From NCBI RefSeq assembly GCF_003253565.1, contig NZ_QKUF01000010.1, forward strand, positions 65,236-129,235: a stretch of 64,000 nucleotides of DNA. Direction: 5' to 3'. Position 1 is the first letter of the stretch, and each line of letters opens with the position of its first letter. The position numbers were made by a program, and so were the translations under genes. The DNA comes from Thermosporothrix hazakensis (lineage in GTDB: Bacteria > Chloroflexota > Ktedonobacteria > Ktedonobacterales > Ktedonobacteraceae). Below the pieces are notes generated by a model, which was not told the DNA's origin, made no database searches, and saw only the letters and a list, made by a program, of their open reading frames with translations. This document shows, one piece after another, positions 1 to 8,583 of this stretch.

Positions 1-679
1 GAGCATCAGCCCACAGGCAAGCAGGTGGGCATTGATCTGGGGCTGCGTGCCTTCTTCACTGACTCCGAAGGCAACACCGTGGCTCCTCCTCAGTATCTCC
101 GCAAGGCGGAACGACGGCTCAAGCGGCTGCATCGTCGGCTCTCGAAGACGCAGAAGCGCTCCGCCAAGCGCAAGAAAGCCCGTCAAGCCCTTAGCAAAGC
201 GTATCTCAAGGTGCAACGGCAGCGCGAGGATTTCGCCAGAAAGCAGGCGAACGCGCTTGTCTCGTCTCACGATCCTCTTTGCCTATGAAGCCTTGCAGAT
301 CCGCCATCTCGTCAAGAACCGCCATCTGGCCAAGAGGATCGCTGACGCGGCGTGGGGTCGTTTTCTCTTCTGGGTCAGGTATTATGGGAAGGTGCATCGT
401 GTTCCGGTGATCGGGGTGGAACCGGCCTATACCAGTCAGGACTGTTCTCGTTGTGGGCAGCGGGTCAAGAAGAGCTTGAGTATGCGTACCCATCTGTGTC
501 CTGGCTGTGGGCTGCTCCTCGACCGCGATCACAACGCCGCCTTGAATATCTTGCACAAAGCCTTGTCTGGTACCGTCGGGCAGACGGGAACCGACGCTCC
601 GCAAGGAACGTCGAACGCTTCTGGACAGCCTGCCGCTACGCGTCGTCGCTCTGCGGCGGCGCGCAAGCAGGCTGGATGA
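1..679 (+). pseudogene. tnpB: IS200/IS605-family TnpB (OrfB), 5' cut by window, frameshifted
   Basis: This is the RNA-guided nuclease of IS200/IS605-type elements. Reading frame 1 is open from base 1 and gives the RuvC-I motif GIDLGL and a basic helical region, then stops at about 288. Homology continues in frame 2 from about 270 (FAYEALQ, the RuvC-II glutamate), through two CxxC knuckles (CSRCG and CPGCG) and the RuvC-III motif DRDHNAALNIL, to a stop at 677-679. One extra base near 265-280 therefore breaks the gene. All three acidic catalytic motifs and the zinc ribbon are otherwise intact, so the break looks recent. A programmed shift is possible but I see no slippery site. The N-terminal half lies outside the window. 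Confidence 0.85.
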
Positions 680-684
680 AGGAA

Positions 685-717
685 GAATCCCCGCCCTTCT
701 GGCCTGGGGAGTGTCAA
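685..717 (+). mobile_element. Probable right end of the IS200/IS605 element
   Basis: Six bases after the tnpB stop lies a small hairpin, TCCCC (688-692) and GGGGA (706-710), followed by GTGTCAA. Subterminal hairpins just after tnpB are the usual right-end structure of IS200/IS605 elements and also form the end of the guide RNA. The exact cleavage site cannot be set without an empty site. Confidence 0.5.
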
Positions 718-831
718 CAAGATACGCATGTGTAAAACCTCTTTCTTTCTTTTTTAGGTGAGGGGTATACCCTACCCTCACTATGAGTAGTCAGACCGGG
801 CGGCCTGACATACCCATGTGTGAACGTACAG

Positions 832-1316
832 CTAACCCCACGCTTTTAAGCAAAGAAGGTCAAACTCATACGGGTCCATAAACTCCCGTGCGGCGTGCCG
901 TTGAAAACACCGTTGGCAGTAAGGGGTGACACCATGTTCACGCGCCCATTGCACAGCGCGCCCGCGATATGCAACGCCGCCACATTTGACACAAGCGACA
1001 GTGAGCGGTTTCACAATACAGCCCCCGCACATGTCACAGAAGAGCCCTCTGTCTTGTACAACTTCGTCAAGATCATCTTGTGTGACCCCCATATGTCATG
1101 GACAAACGCCACATCAGATATGAAGTTGTACAGTTCATAGGTCGGGATAACAACATGCGTGCTGTCGTCTATCAGGTAAGGCCGTCTCAACCCGCGTTTG
1201 TGCCATATGCGGCCGTCTTTGACATATTTCAATGCATCATCTAGCTTGCCTGAGTCAGCATTTGCGCATTTCAAGCAATGTACCCCATACGGTGTGTTTA
1301 CAGCTAATAGCCTCAT
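832..1316 (-). pseudogene. Cys-rich zinc-ribbon-like phage protein, split by a -1 frameshift
   Basis: Two leftward frames overlap: 1316-1011 (101 aa, with CLKC) and 1092-832 (86 aa, with CDMCGGC, CVKC and CQRC). The first has a good ribosome site (GAGGGA, 6 bases before the ATG at 1316); the second has none. The switch point is a run of five G on the minus strand just after the ATG at 1092. Slipping back one base there joins the frames into one protein of about 161 residues with four Cys pairs, a plausible zinc-binding protein. It is either a one-base deletion in the G run or a translational frameshift. The function is not recognised. It is divergent from the HTH gene at 1348 with only 31 bases between them. 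Confidence 0.5.
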
Positions 1317-1347
1317 TTTAGTCCCTCATTTCTTTTCCGTTTAGAGT

Positions 1348-2013
1348 ATGTGTTGCCCGTCCGTATCACATACAATGCGGGGCCGCGAGTATATTTCGGT
1401 TCTCGCTCTGACTAAGGAACTAGGGGCACCCGAGAAGGTATTATTTAATTACACTTTTGAGCGCCACCGCTTCCCACCAAGTACTAGGGTGTATGTTACA
1501 GTCGAAGATGCGGAGAAGTTGAGACAATGGTACAGTGCTAAACCAGGGCAGGTAGCGTCCGAGTCAGGATTTATAAGTGTGCAAGAAGCTGCCCGAAAGC
1601 TGGGGATACATACTGAAACAGTTAAAGCGCGCGCGAGGCGTTTAAAAATCCCCACCAGCAGGTTCTTTAAGGATTCTAACCTGTATATTCATAAGGATGC
1701 TTTGGAGAAGCTTGCTCTCCGTCCTCGTTTCAATAGGGCGCGCGCGTTCCCATACGTTAAAGACGAGGCAGGCGTTTTATATATCGCTATACCCGAAATT
1801 TGTAGACAGATGTCTGTAACTCGGCAGTGCGTAAATGACGCAGTGAGGCGAAGAGAATACACAGTTTACCGCGGCTCGAGAGGAATAAATTCCATTATAG
1901 GGTATATCCTCAAGCGAGACTTTTGTGACTTGGTGTCTAAGAAAAGTATTGACCCCGAAACTCTCCCCTGGGACACCGCGAAATTAGATGAGATGAGCCC
2001 GCGTGAAAAGTAA
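1348..2013 (+). CDS. HTH DNA-binding phage protein, possible small terminase or regulator
   Basis: The protein is 221 aa. The N-terminal part has a segment resembling a MerR/excisionase-type helix-turn-helix (FISVQEAARKLGIHTETVKA, residues about 75-94), and a second helical repeat of the same kind follows near residues 150-170 (EICRQMSVTRQCVNDAVRR). Two DNA-binding segments and the position just before the large terminase would suit a small terminase subunit, but a regulator is as likely because a terminator and a promoter separate it from terL. The start is uncertain: ATG 1348 has no clear ribosome site, and ATG 1375 is an alternative. Confidence 0.6.
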   Translation: MCCPSVSHTMRGREYISVLALTKELGAPEKVLFNYTFERHRFPPSTRVYVTVEDAEKLRQWYSAKPGQVASESGFISVQEAARKLGIHTETVKARARRLKIPTSRFFKDSNLYIHKDALEKLALRPRFNRARAFPYVKDEAGVLYIAIPEICRQMSVTRQCVNDAVRRREYTVYRGSRGINSIIGYILKRDFCDLVSKKSIDPETLPWDTAKLDEMSPREK

Positions 2014-2026
2014 CACCCGGGCTTTT
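1996..2026 (+). terminator. Intrinsic terminator after the HTH gene
   Basis: AGCCCG (1996-2001) pairs with CGGGCT (2018-2023). After one C-C mismatch GTG pairs with CAC, around an 8-base loop, and TTTT follows. The left arm lies inside the last codons of the HTH gene. Confidence 0.6.
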
Positions 2027-2027
2027 C

Positions 2028-2036
2028 TGATATAAT
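2028..2036 (+). promoter_or_regulatory. Extended -10 promoter, candidate late promoter of the phage
   Basis: TGATATAAT is a perfect extended -10 element 56 bases before the terminase start. No good -35 is visible, as expected for an extended -10 promoter or one needing a phage activator. It directly follows a terminator, so it could start the whole rightward structural operon. Confidence 0.5.
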
Positions 2037-2091
2037 ATATAGAGATAACTATGTAGACACCTGGTTCCCTCCAAGCTCTCTACGAGGTACT

Positions 2092-3513
2092 ATGCCAAAA
2101 TCCACCACGAACCCCCCTACTCATCTGACCTCCGATCCAGTGGCTTTCGCTCGGTTTTTCCTCAAACAGCCGAGCGGGGAGCCCCTGGAGCCCCACGCGG
2201 GGCAGGTAGAGCTCCTGAGCAACATCGCCCCTCTCACAGTGGTATGTTGTGGACGCCAGTGGGGGAAGTCGGTGGCAATGGCTATTTATGCTGTCTGGTT
2301 CTCCGTAACACATGCGAACAGGCAGATATACATCATCGCGCCAACTATCGACCAGGCTCGCATCATTTTCAATGAGATCGTGCTTCAGTTCCGAATGGCG
2401 CCACTCTCAGCGCTCGTCGTCGGCAAGATTAACGAGTACCCCTTTCCCCGGCTCCGGCTGGCGAATGGCACCGAGATACATGGCCGTGGTGCGAATAGCC
2501 CTCAGTTTTTGCGCGGTAAGAAATGCCACCTTGCCATTGTCGATGAAGCGGCTTTTTGCAAGGACGAGGTGCTAACCGATGTCATTGAGCCGATGATGAC
2601 CGTTACAGGGCGAGAGAAAGACAGCGGTATTATCCTCATCTCGACCCCATTTGGTCAGGGGGCTTTCTATGACTATTTCCGCGCGGCGCAGCGGTGCGAT
2701 GACGGCTCAATGCGCTGGTTTCACTTCCCGTCAGAGACCAACCCGCACGCAGACAGGAAGTTTCTCGCACGAGTCAAGTCGCGTTACGGCGAGGACTCAA
2801 TCACGTGGCGTACCGAGTACCTTGCTCAGTTCGTTGATGACGATCTTTCCGTGTTCCCGTCGTCACTTATTAAGGCTGCATATGAACGGTATCCCTATCT
2901 CGATGGTGATGCGCAGCGACCGCGCTTCCCGGTGGCTCCCCAGGAAAACCACCGCTATGTACAGGGTGTTGACCTGGCAAATGTGCGGGACTATTTTGTG
3001 AGCGTGGTGCTTGATGTCACCAACCCCGAGCTCATCCCGCTCGTGGGCATGACAAGGCTTCAGAAACGGGGCTACGCCACATACAAGCAGATGCGAGACG
3101 CCCACGCGCGCTACAACAGGGCGTCAACCCTGATTGACGCGACGTCGCTTGGTGAAAGCGTGGTCGAAGATCTACGAGACATTGGGGCGGAGGGCTATAA
3201 GTTTTCGTCACAATCCAAATATGAGGTTGTGTCAGAACTGGCCAGGCTCTTTGCTGAGAAACGAATAGCCATTCCTTACAACAGAGAGATTATTAGTGAG
3301 CTGACAAATTTCAGCTACGAATACACGAAAAATAAAACTTTGAAAATGGAAGCGAAGCGGGGCCATGATGATATTGTGATGAGCCTGGCTTTGGCGGCGC
3401 ATTTGGCATTGAAGCCGACATCTTTGGGGCTGTTCACCGGTGTTTCCCTCTCACCTGGCTTCTCACCCCCGCGAAGCCGCGATCCATGGGCAGAGTTGTT
3501 CCAGGATGATTGA
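2092..3513 (+). CDS. terL: Phage terminase large subunit
   Basis: This is the ATP-driven DNA packaging motor and nuclease, 473 aa. The Walker A motif GRQWGKS lies near residues 53-60 and the Walker B motif LAIVDEA near 147-154. The C-terminal RNase H-like nuclease shows GVDLANVRDY near 293 and GHDDIVMSLALA near 425, which carry the usual metal-binding acids. The start has GAGGT 6 bases upstream. It is the first gene of the packaging and head block; the next gene starts inside its last codons. Confidence 0.95.
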   Translation: MPKSTTNPPTHLTSDPVAFARFFLKQPSGEPLEPHAGQVELLSNIAPLTVVCCGRQWGKSVAMAIYAVWFSVTHANRQIYIIAPTIDQARIIFNEIVLQFRMAPLSALVVGKINEYPFPRLRLANGTEIHGRGANSPQFLRGKKCHLAIVDEAAFCKDEVLTDVIEPMMTVTGREKDSGIILISTPFGQGAFYDYFRAAQRCDDGSMRWFHFPSETNPHADRKFLARVKSRYGEDSITWRTEYLAQFVDDDLSVFPSSLIKAAYERYPYLDGDAQRPRFPVAPQENHRYVQGVDLANVRDYFVSVVLDVTNPELIPLVGMTRLQKRGYATYKQMRDAHARYNRASTLIDATSLGESVVEDLRDIGAEGYKFSSQSKYEVVSELARLFAEKRIAIPYNREIISELTNFSYEYTKNKTLKMEAKRGHDDIVMSLALAAHLALKPTSLGLFTGVSLSPGFSPPRSRDPWAELFQDD

Positions 3514-4192
3514 TCTAATCTACTGCGCCGGGGGAAACAAACGTCTCCAGGAGGTCGCCCTTGACGAGGGGTGGTTACTCGGGCTACGGTCGGATTCGTC
3601 GCTTTCACCGTTCCCACAGCAGTTTGTGGACGTGGATTACAAGAACCCCGATTTTCTGCGGCATATCTCTGTTGTCCAGCACTATCGCCCCAAATACGCG
3701 ACGGTACCAGACTTGCCAGAGTCAGGGACGCAAGCGACTGACATCATGAGGGTCCTTCGGCAGCGAGATCTACTCGCCCCATATTGTGGCACTGTGTTTG
3801 TGGTGCCTAAGCTCCATATCCAGGTCTTGGCTTTGCCCGCTGATGTTGCAATCGGGTACTCTGTCCCGTCCAGCTACGGAGGCGCCCGGTACCCTGTGAG
3901 TGCACTGGCCGGCCGAAAGATCCACCTTTTGGGAGGCAGCCCCCGGAAGCAAATGGAGGCGTACAAAGCGCTGGCCCCTATAGCCACGGTAACCAGCGTT
4001 GACGGCAATTATGGCCAGAAGATGGCCGTACGGTTCGCTCGATACTGGGCAGATGGTCGATGGCATGATCATCCCGCAAAAGCGAAAGGGTCTCGCGATA
4101 TCTACTATGAGTGCTGGCAGCGAACGTGCCGGGCTCTCAGGGAGGCGTGGACCCAATTAACAACAGAGGTGACTACAAAGAAGGAAAGGTAG
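3506..4192 (+). CDS. Conserved phage protein, possibly TIM-barrel of the transglycosylase type (DUF6610-like)
   Basis: The protein is 228 aa; ATG 3506 overlaps the terL stop by 8 bases. The N-terminus IYCAGGNKRLQEVALDEGW, the segment FVDVDYKNPDF, and later HLLGGSPRKQ with TSVDGN recall a family of phage proteins I remember as DUF6610. Its strand order also looks like the TIM barrel of tRNA-guanine transglycosylase relatives, including the DpdA enzymes that put 7-deazaguanines into phage DNA. This is recall of pattern, not a search. No deazaguanine synthesis genes are in the window. The C-terminus is Lys-rich. A function in DNA modification is only a hypothesis; presence as a real gene is well supported by coupling to terL and the portal gene. 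Confidence 0.6.
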   Translation: MIDLIYCAGGNKRLQEVALDEGWLLGLRSDSSLSPFPQQFVDVDYKNPDFLRHISVVQHYRPKYATVPDLPESGTQATDIMRVLRQRDLLAPYCGTVFVVPKLHIQVLALPADVAIGYSVPSSYGGARYPVSALAGRKIHLLGGSPRKQMEAYKALAPIATVTSVDGNYGQKMAVRFARYWADGRWHDHPAKAKGSRDIYYECWQRTCRALREAWTQLTTEVTTKKER

Positions 4193-4197
4193 GATAT

Positions 4198-5664
4198 ATG
4201 AGCGAGAGCTTGCTGATCAAGGCGTATACAGTGGTACGCCGGTCTCTACTCCGTTCCCGCGGCTCTCGCGGCGCTCTTTCTGACTATAAGCCAGGGCAGC
4301 TCGGGACCGGGCAACCACCCCAGACTGTGGCCAGTGACGGCACGCTGGTAACCCCAGAGCGAAAGAGGGAGATTGCCCTGAAAACCCCGACGATGGCCGC
4401 ATGTCTCAATGCGACTATCGACTATGTAACCCCGGTTAAAATCTCTGTGCAACATGTCGACCCGTCTAAGGCAGCCGATCCGGAGCGAGGTCGGTTCATT
4501 CTCGACTACCTTGACAAACCCAATAAAAGGGACTCTCGCAAACACTTCCTTGAGGCTATTTATCGCGATTTGATCGTGCTGGGGTATGCCGCTATTGAGA
4601 TTGAACGCGACAGTAGAGGGCGGCCTGCAAACTTGTACCCCCTCGACGCGGCGCGGCTTCAGATTGACTTTGACGAGCACGGCAATGTCCTGGGTTACAA
4701 CATGCGCGACAGCCTGGGAAACATCATTAAAGGTGAAGGGGGTCACACCTGGAAATCTGCTGATGTAATTTTTCTGAAGCGGGATTCCAGCTCGTCAAGC
4801 GTCTACCCCTTTTCGAGATTGGACCAGTTGTATGCGTGCGCGGTTATCGAGTCGCTCATGCTTCATTTTATTGGGTCGAAATTCACCGAGGGAAACATCC
4901 CTTATGGAGTGCTGAGCCTGGGTGACCTGACGGAGCAGGAGCTTAAGCTAGCGGTTGAGAGCTGGAATCAGCAGGCGCAGAGTAACCATAGGATCCTGTT
5001 GACCGGTTCTCGCGGGGACATGAACTGGGTCGAGTTCGGCTATGCACTGAAGGACTTAGATGCCACGGCGTTGTTGCACGAGGTGCAAGCGAAAATCATG
5101 GCGATTCTGGGTGTTACAGCCAACGAGCTTGGACAGGCTGCCGACGTCAATAAGTCCAACGGATTCAACCTGTCATATACCTTCAAACGGCGCGCTATTG
5201 ACCCGCTTCTTCGCGAGTTCACAGGTACCATGACCCGCCGCCTGCTCTGGGATGAGCTACAAATGCTAGACCTGGCGCTTACGTATGACGAGGTCGACAG
5301 CCGCGACGAGCTGCTTCAAAGGCAAATCGACGAGATAGCGTTTAAAAACGGATTCGCCTCGATTAACGAGATACGAAACGCGCGCGGTGAGCCATCCATT
5401 GAAGGTGGGGATGAACATGTTGTAATTCTGGGGGCGACAGCACTCCCTGTTAGAATGCTGACAAAGTATGCGGAGGCACAGCTAGAGGCCCTCGTTAATC
5501 CTCCAATGTTTGGCGCCCCAGGTCAGCCGCAACCAAAGGAGAACAAGCGCCCGGGGGAGCAAAATCAGGAGCGGAAAGCCCCCGGAGACGCGCCGCAAAA
5601 ACCGCGCGGCACGACCCAAAAACTGCGAAATACCGGACTCCGTAAAGAGGACACGCATGGATAA
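4198..5664 (+). CDS. Phage portal protein (HK97-type)
   Basis: This protein forms the ring at the capsid vertex through which DNA enters. It is 488 aa from ATG 4198, which has AGGAAAGGTAGG upstream; a longer frame exists but overlaps the previous gene without a ribosome site. Typical portal features are the segment LIVLGYAAIEIERDSRG with YPLDAARLQ, a central hydrophobic helix, and the clip/stem region LGVTANELGQAADVNKSN. The last 70 residues are Pro/Gln/Lys-rich and disordered. The next gene starts within its last codons. Confidence 0.9.
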   Translation: MSESLLIKAYTVVRRSLLRSRGSRGALSDYKPGQLGTGQPPQTVASDGTLVTPERKREIALKTPTMAACLNATIDYVTPVKISVQHVDPSKAADPERGRFILDYLDKPNKRDSRKHFLEAIYRDLIVLGYAAIEIERDSRGRPANLYPLDAARLQIDFDEHGNVLGYNMRDSLGNIIKGEGGHTWKSADVIFLKRDSSSSSVYPFSRLDQLYACAVIESLMLHFIGSKFTEGNIPYGVLSLGDLTEQELKLAVESWNQQAQSNHRILLTGSRGDMNWVEFGYALKDLDATALLHEVQAKIMAILGVTANELGQAADVNKSNGFNLSYTFKRRAIDPLLREFTGTMTRRLLWDELQMLDLALTYDEVDSRDELLQRQIDEIAFKNGFASINEIRNARGEPSIEGGDEHVVILGATALPVRMLTKYAEAQLEALVNPPMFGAPGQPQPKENKRPGEQNQERKAPGDAPQKPRGTTQKLRNTGLRKEDTHG

Positions 5665-6259
5665 AAATACATTGTACCGGTCCCTGCTAGAGGCAGTACG
5701 AGAGCTTTATGAGGAGCGGAACGACCGTGTGCAGAAAGCGGCTTACGTCATCAAAGCCTGGCAATCCGCGAATCGTGTGTATATCGAAGGGTGGGCATCA
5801 ACAGATGATGAGGACCGGCAGAAGGACGACGTACCACCTGAAGCCTTCTTGCATTCCCTCCCCGCGTACTTCGGGGCAAAGGCCCCTCTTATGCTCAATC
5901 ATCAGCCGTACCAGATCGGCTACTTACAGAAAGTAGCACTCATTCGAGAGGGCAAGTCATCCTACGAGATTTCTCATCCTGATGACCTGGCAGAGTTCGA
6001 GTACCAGCCTGTTTCGGGGACAGGGGTATATGCTCGAGCGGCCCTGACACACGAACAGGCACCTGAGCTGCTGACGAAGGCCGCCGGCTTCTCCTTTGCC
6101 GGGCGTGCGAAGAAGAGAGTGCGCAAGGCTACAGGCGGCTGGCACCTTATCCAGATTGACCCCCTGGAAGAGGTTACGCTAGCGGTGTCCCCTGCCGTCC
6201 CAGTAAACCCTAATGCGCTCATTATGAGAGGAAGAGAAGAGCATGCAAGTAAACATTGA
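5657..6259 (+). CDS. Prohead maturation protease (S78-like)
   Basis: This protease cleaves scaffold and capsid N-termini during head assembly. It is 200 aa. Three family landmarks are seen: YIEGWAS near the start, the His in PLMLNHQP followed by IGYL, and the Ser in AGFSFAGRAKKR; the acid is in PLEEVTLAVSPAVPVNP, the usual C-terminal landmark. The start ATG 5657 overlaps the portal stop and has AGAGG upstream. Its position between portal and capsid is standard. Confidence 0.85.
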   Translation: MDKNTLYRSLLEAVRELYEERNDRVQKAAYVIKAWQSANRVYIEGWASTDDEDRQKDDVPPEAFLHSLPAYFGAKAPLMLNHQPYQIGYLQKVALIREGKSSYEISHPDDLAEFEYQPVSGTGVYARAALTHEQAPELLTKAAGFSFAGRAKKRVRKATGGWHLIQIDPLEEVTLAVSPAVPVNPNALIMRGREEHASKH

Positions 6260-6599
6260 CGAGTTCCTCACCAAGCTAGAGGAACGCTTAACAAAAGCCG
6301 AGACGCCATCACAGCCCGAGCCGAAAGCTGAGAGCGTATCCCTTGAATCTATCAAGGAGGTTCTGTCGGAGTTCTCCCGCCAAATCACACAGGAGGTCGA
6401 GACCAAACTGCAAAAGGCCACAGAGCTGACCCGCCAGGAAGGCACTGGGAGCAAAGCCGTGGTGGTTGACCCCATGCAGGACAGCCCGGCGGACTATATC
6501 CTGCGAAAATGTGCGTCTGGGGAGGAACTCACGCCGGAAGAAAAGACCCTGGCATGGGGCCTAACGAAAGAATATCTTGCACAAGGCTTGAAAGATTAG
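6243..6599 (+). CDS. Small head protein, possible scaffold
   Basis: The protein is 118 aa, charged and mostly helical, with a predicted coiled coil over residues 1-65 (Leu/Glu/Lys-rich). It overlaps the protease gene by 17 bases and precedes the capsid gene by 9. Size, charge and position between protease and capsid fit a scaffold, perhaps one cleaved by the protease. No family is recognised. Confidence 0.6.
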   Translation: MQVNIDEFLTKLEERLTKAETPSQPEPKAESVSLESIKEVLSEFSRQITQEVETKLQKATELTRQEGTGSKAVVVDPMQDSPADYILRKCASGEELTPEEKTLAWGLTKEYLAQGLKD

Positions 6600-6608
6600 G
6601 AGATAAGA

Positions 6609-7562
6609 ATGTCGCTTCCTACTGATGATTTAATTCGCAAGGCACTCACCCAGACAAACAACCTTACGGCGATTATCCCCAAGCTCTGGGCAAGTCAGCT
6701 TGAAAAAAATCTCCGCAGAAACGCGGTCTTACAGCAGCTTTTGACTGAAAATACTGATCTTTTGGGTTCTCCGGGCGATACAGTATATATCCCGTCGCTT
6801 CCTGATCTTGACGCGGCTGCTGATCTGTCTGAAGGCGTAGACATCAATATCGAGGCATTGAACAATGCGAATTCCGTGCCTCTTGTTCCGGGAGAGAAGG
6901 GCAAGGCCGTTTCGATCACACGTAAAGCGCTTGATCGAATGAAGTATGACGGTATGGCTGAAATCCTTGACCGTCTGGCAGATGCAATGTCGCAGAAAAT
7001 CGAATCCGACATCGCTGCGTTATACAACAAGTCGGTGCCCGGCAACCCATCTGCAAAACTTGCCCAGGTATACCCAGGGGGCAAAGCGCCTAACACGATT
7101 ACTCCTGACGATCGGATGTCCAGTGATGTCATCCTGGACGCGCTCACTATGCTCAAAGATTTGTATAACACGCCCTGGGAAGATGGCTTATGGCGACTTG
7201 TCATCACAAACAAGCAATACCGTGACCTCCTTAAAGACGATAAGGTCCGCAATGACCTCCGCTATGCTTCACCGCAAGTTATGTTGCGTGGGGAGGTAGG
7301 CGTTCTGCACAACACCCGCATCATCGTGTCTCATCACCTTACTGAACTTCAGGAGGGTGCTACAGATGCAAAGGCGACAACCAACGTCGCGCTGCTAGTC
7401 GCCCCGCGTTGGGCTTTCATCGCGTGGAAGCGTCGCCCTGAATTGACGGTCGACCCAACCCTGTATGACTTCGGTCGCCGCAAACAGTTCGGTGTGACGG
7501 CTGATTATGACATTCAGCTTGTGCACCCTGAAAGGGCGTTAGCGATTCACACTGCTGTGTAG
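6609..7562 (+). CDS. Phage major capsid protein, HK97 fold
   Basis: The protein is 317 aa with AGGAG upstream of ATG 6609. The order is an N-terminal arm with the E-loop-like segment GDTVYIPSLPD, a long spine helix (MAEILDRLADAMSQKIESDI), and a C-terminal A-domain ending in DYDIQLVHPERALAIHTAV, as in the HK97/N4-gp56-type capsid proteins. There is no long cleaved delta domain at the N-terminus, which agrees with a separate scaffold gene just before it. Confidence 0.88.
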   Translation: MSLPTDDLIRKALTQTNNLTAIIPKLWASQLEKNLRRNAVLQQLLTENTDLLGSPGDTVYIPSLPDLDAAADLSEGVDINIEALNNANSVPLVPGEKGKAVSITRKALDRMKYDGMAEILDRLADAMSQKIESDIAALYNKSVPGNPSAKLAQVYPGGKAPNTITPDDRMSSDVILDALTMLKDLYNTPWEDGLWRLVITNKQYRDLLKDDKVRNDLRYASPQVMLRGEVGVLHNTRIIVSHHLTELQEGATDAKATTNVALLVAPRWAFIAWKRRPELTVDPTLYDFGRRKQFGVTADYDIQLVHPERALAIHTAV

Positions 7563-7570
7563 GTGTGGAT

Positions 7571-8155
7571 ATGGTAGAGTACTGTACTCTTGAGGATGTC
7601 AGGCGCGCTCTTGACATCCGCACCACGCAGCAAGATGACTGGATTGCGTCCCTCATTATGCAGGCCAGAGACACCATTGACCGATATGTCGGGTACTCCT
7701 TTCAGGATTTTCCTGATGACGTGCGGTGGTTCTCGGGCCGGGGACGCGACATCCTGATTACTGGCTACATCAGACAGATAAAGCAAGTTATTGAAGTCGG
7801 GTACAATCCTGCCCTCGGTACATTCGCAGCCGGAGAGCGGGATATCACATATGATTGCATGTTGTGGCCCGAAGATGAAATACCCGCCTTCGGAATCGCG
7901 CGCGTTTCGGGTGAGCCTTTCCGGGAGGGCCGTCGAAATTACCGCGTTGTGGGTCATTTCGGGTTCTCGACGGTGCCAGAGACGATCCGGAGAGCTTGTA
8001 CCCGCCTGGTAACACACTGGGTCAAAATGCGCGACACAGCCTATTCAGACACCGTGTCAGAACAGGGGTCGATCCGCCAGAAATACACAAAGGAAATGCC
8101 CCCCGATGTGATCGAACTCCTCAATCTATATCGATGGAAGGGGTTCCACGCGTGA
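7571..8155 (+). CDS. Head-tail connector (gp6-like adaptor)
   Basis: The protein is 194 aa. The N-terminal helices (YCTLEDVRRALDIRTTQQDD, then IMQARDTIDRYVGY) are the hallmark of the small head-tail adaptor family placed after the capsid gene. The adaptor joins the portal ring to the tail. ATG 7571 is preferred over GTG 7565, because AGGTG at 7561-7565 gives it a proper ribosome site. It ends with a 4-base overlap with the next gene. Confidence 0.75.
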   Translation: MVEYCTLEDVRRALDIRTTQQDDWIASLIMQARDTIDRYVGYSFQDFPDDVRWFSGRGRDILITGYIRQIKQVIEVGYNPALGTFAAGERDITYDCMLWPEDEIPAFGIARVSGEPFREGRRNYRVVGHFGFSTVPETIRRACTRLVTHWVKMRDTAYSDTVSEQGSIRQKYTKEMPPDVIELLNLYRWKGFHA

Positions 8156-8583
8156 TTCTACGATTAGAGATTGATGACCCTGGTGACCTGTTTCAGGTTG
8201 ATTTCGAGGCAACGATCAAACGGGAGCTGCACCAGGGCACCGACAACCTGCGCGATCTGTTGCTCGGGCGGATTGTAGATCGTACACCGCATCTCAAGGG
8301 GGCCTTGCAGCGAGACGAGACAGGCAAGTTTAACACCGATCCTGCTGACCCTCTGCTCGTTGCGATGTACACAGAGTCTGACGATCAGATGCAATGGTGG
8401 GGTCGCGTTTATGACATTTATGTCGAGGGAGGTCCTCTCGGGGATAACTCCCCTACTATCACTCGGCCTGCGCGCATGTTCTGGCAAGGTGGAGAAAAGG
8501 ACATTCCAGCAATCGAAGATTGGGCCGCAGGGCGGCTTGAAATAGCTGCTATGGCTATTGCCTCTGGGAAAGGTGAGAGATGA
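8152..8583 (+). CDS. Minor head-tail joining protein
   Basis: The protein is 143 aa from GTG 8152, whose GTGA overlaps the previous stop; GGAAGGGG lies 8 bases upstream. An in-frame ATG at 8134 lies inside the previous gene and has no ribosome site. The sequence (RIVDRTPHLKGALQ, then FWQGGEKDIPAIEDWAAG) and its place suit the HK97 gp10-like tail-completion group, but similarity is weak, so the role rests mainly on gene order. Confidence 0.6.
   Translation: MILRLEIDDPGDLFQVDFEATIKRELHQGTDNLRDLLLGRIVDRTPHLKGALQRDETGKFNTDPADPLLVAMYTESDDQMQWWGRVYDIYVEGGPLGDNSPTITRPARMFWQGGEKDIPAIEDWAAGRLEIAAMAIASGKGER

Noticed and set aside
895..1140. Rightward 81-aa frame over the zinc-ribbon gene
   Set aside because: No ribosome site, and the leftward frame has ordered Cys pairs and a good start.
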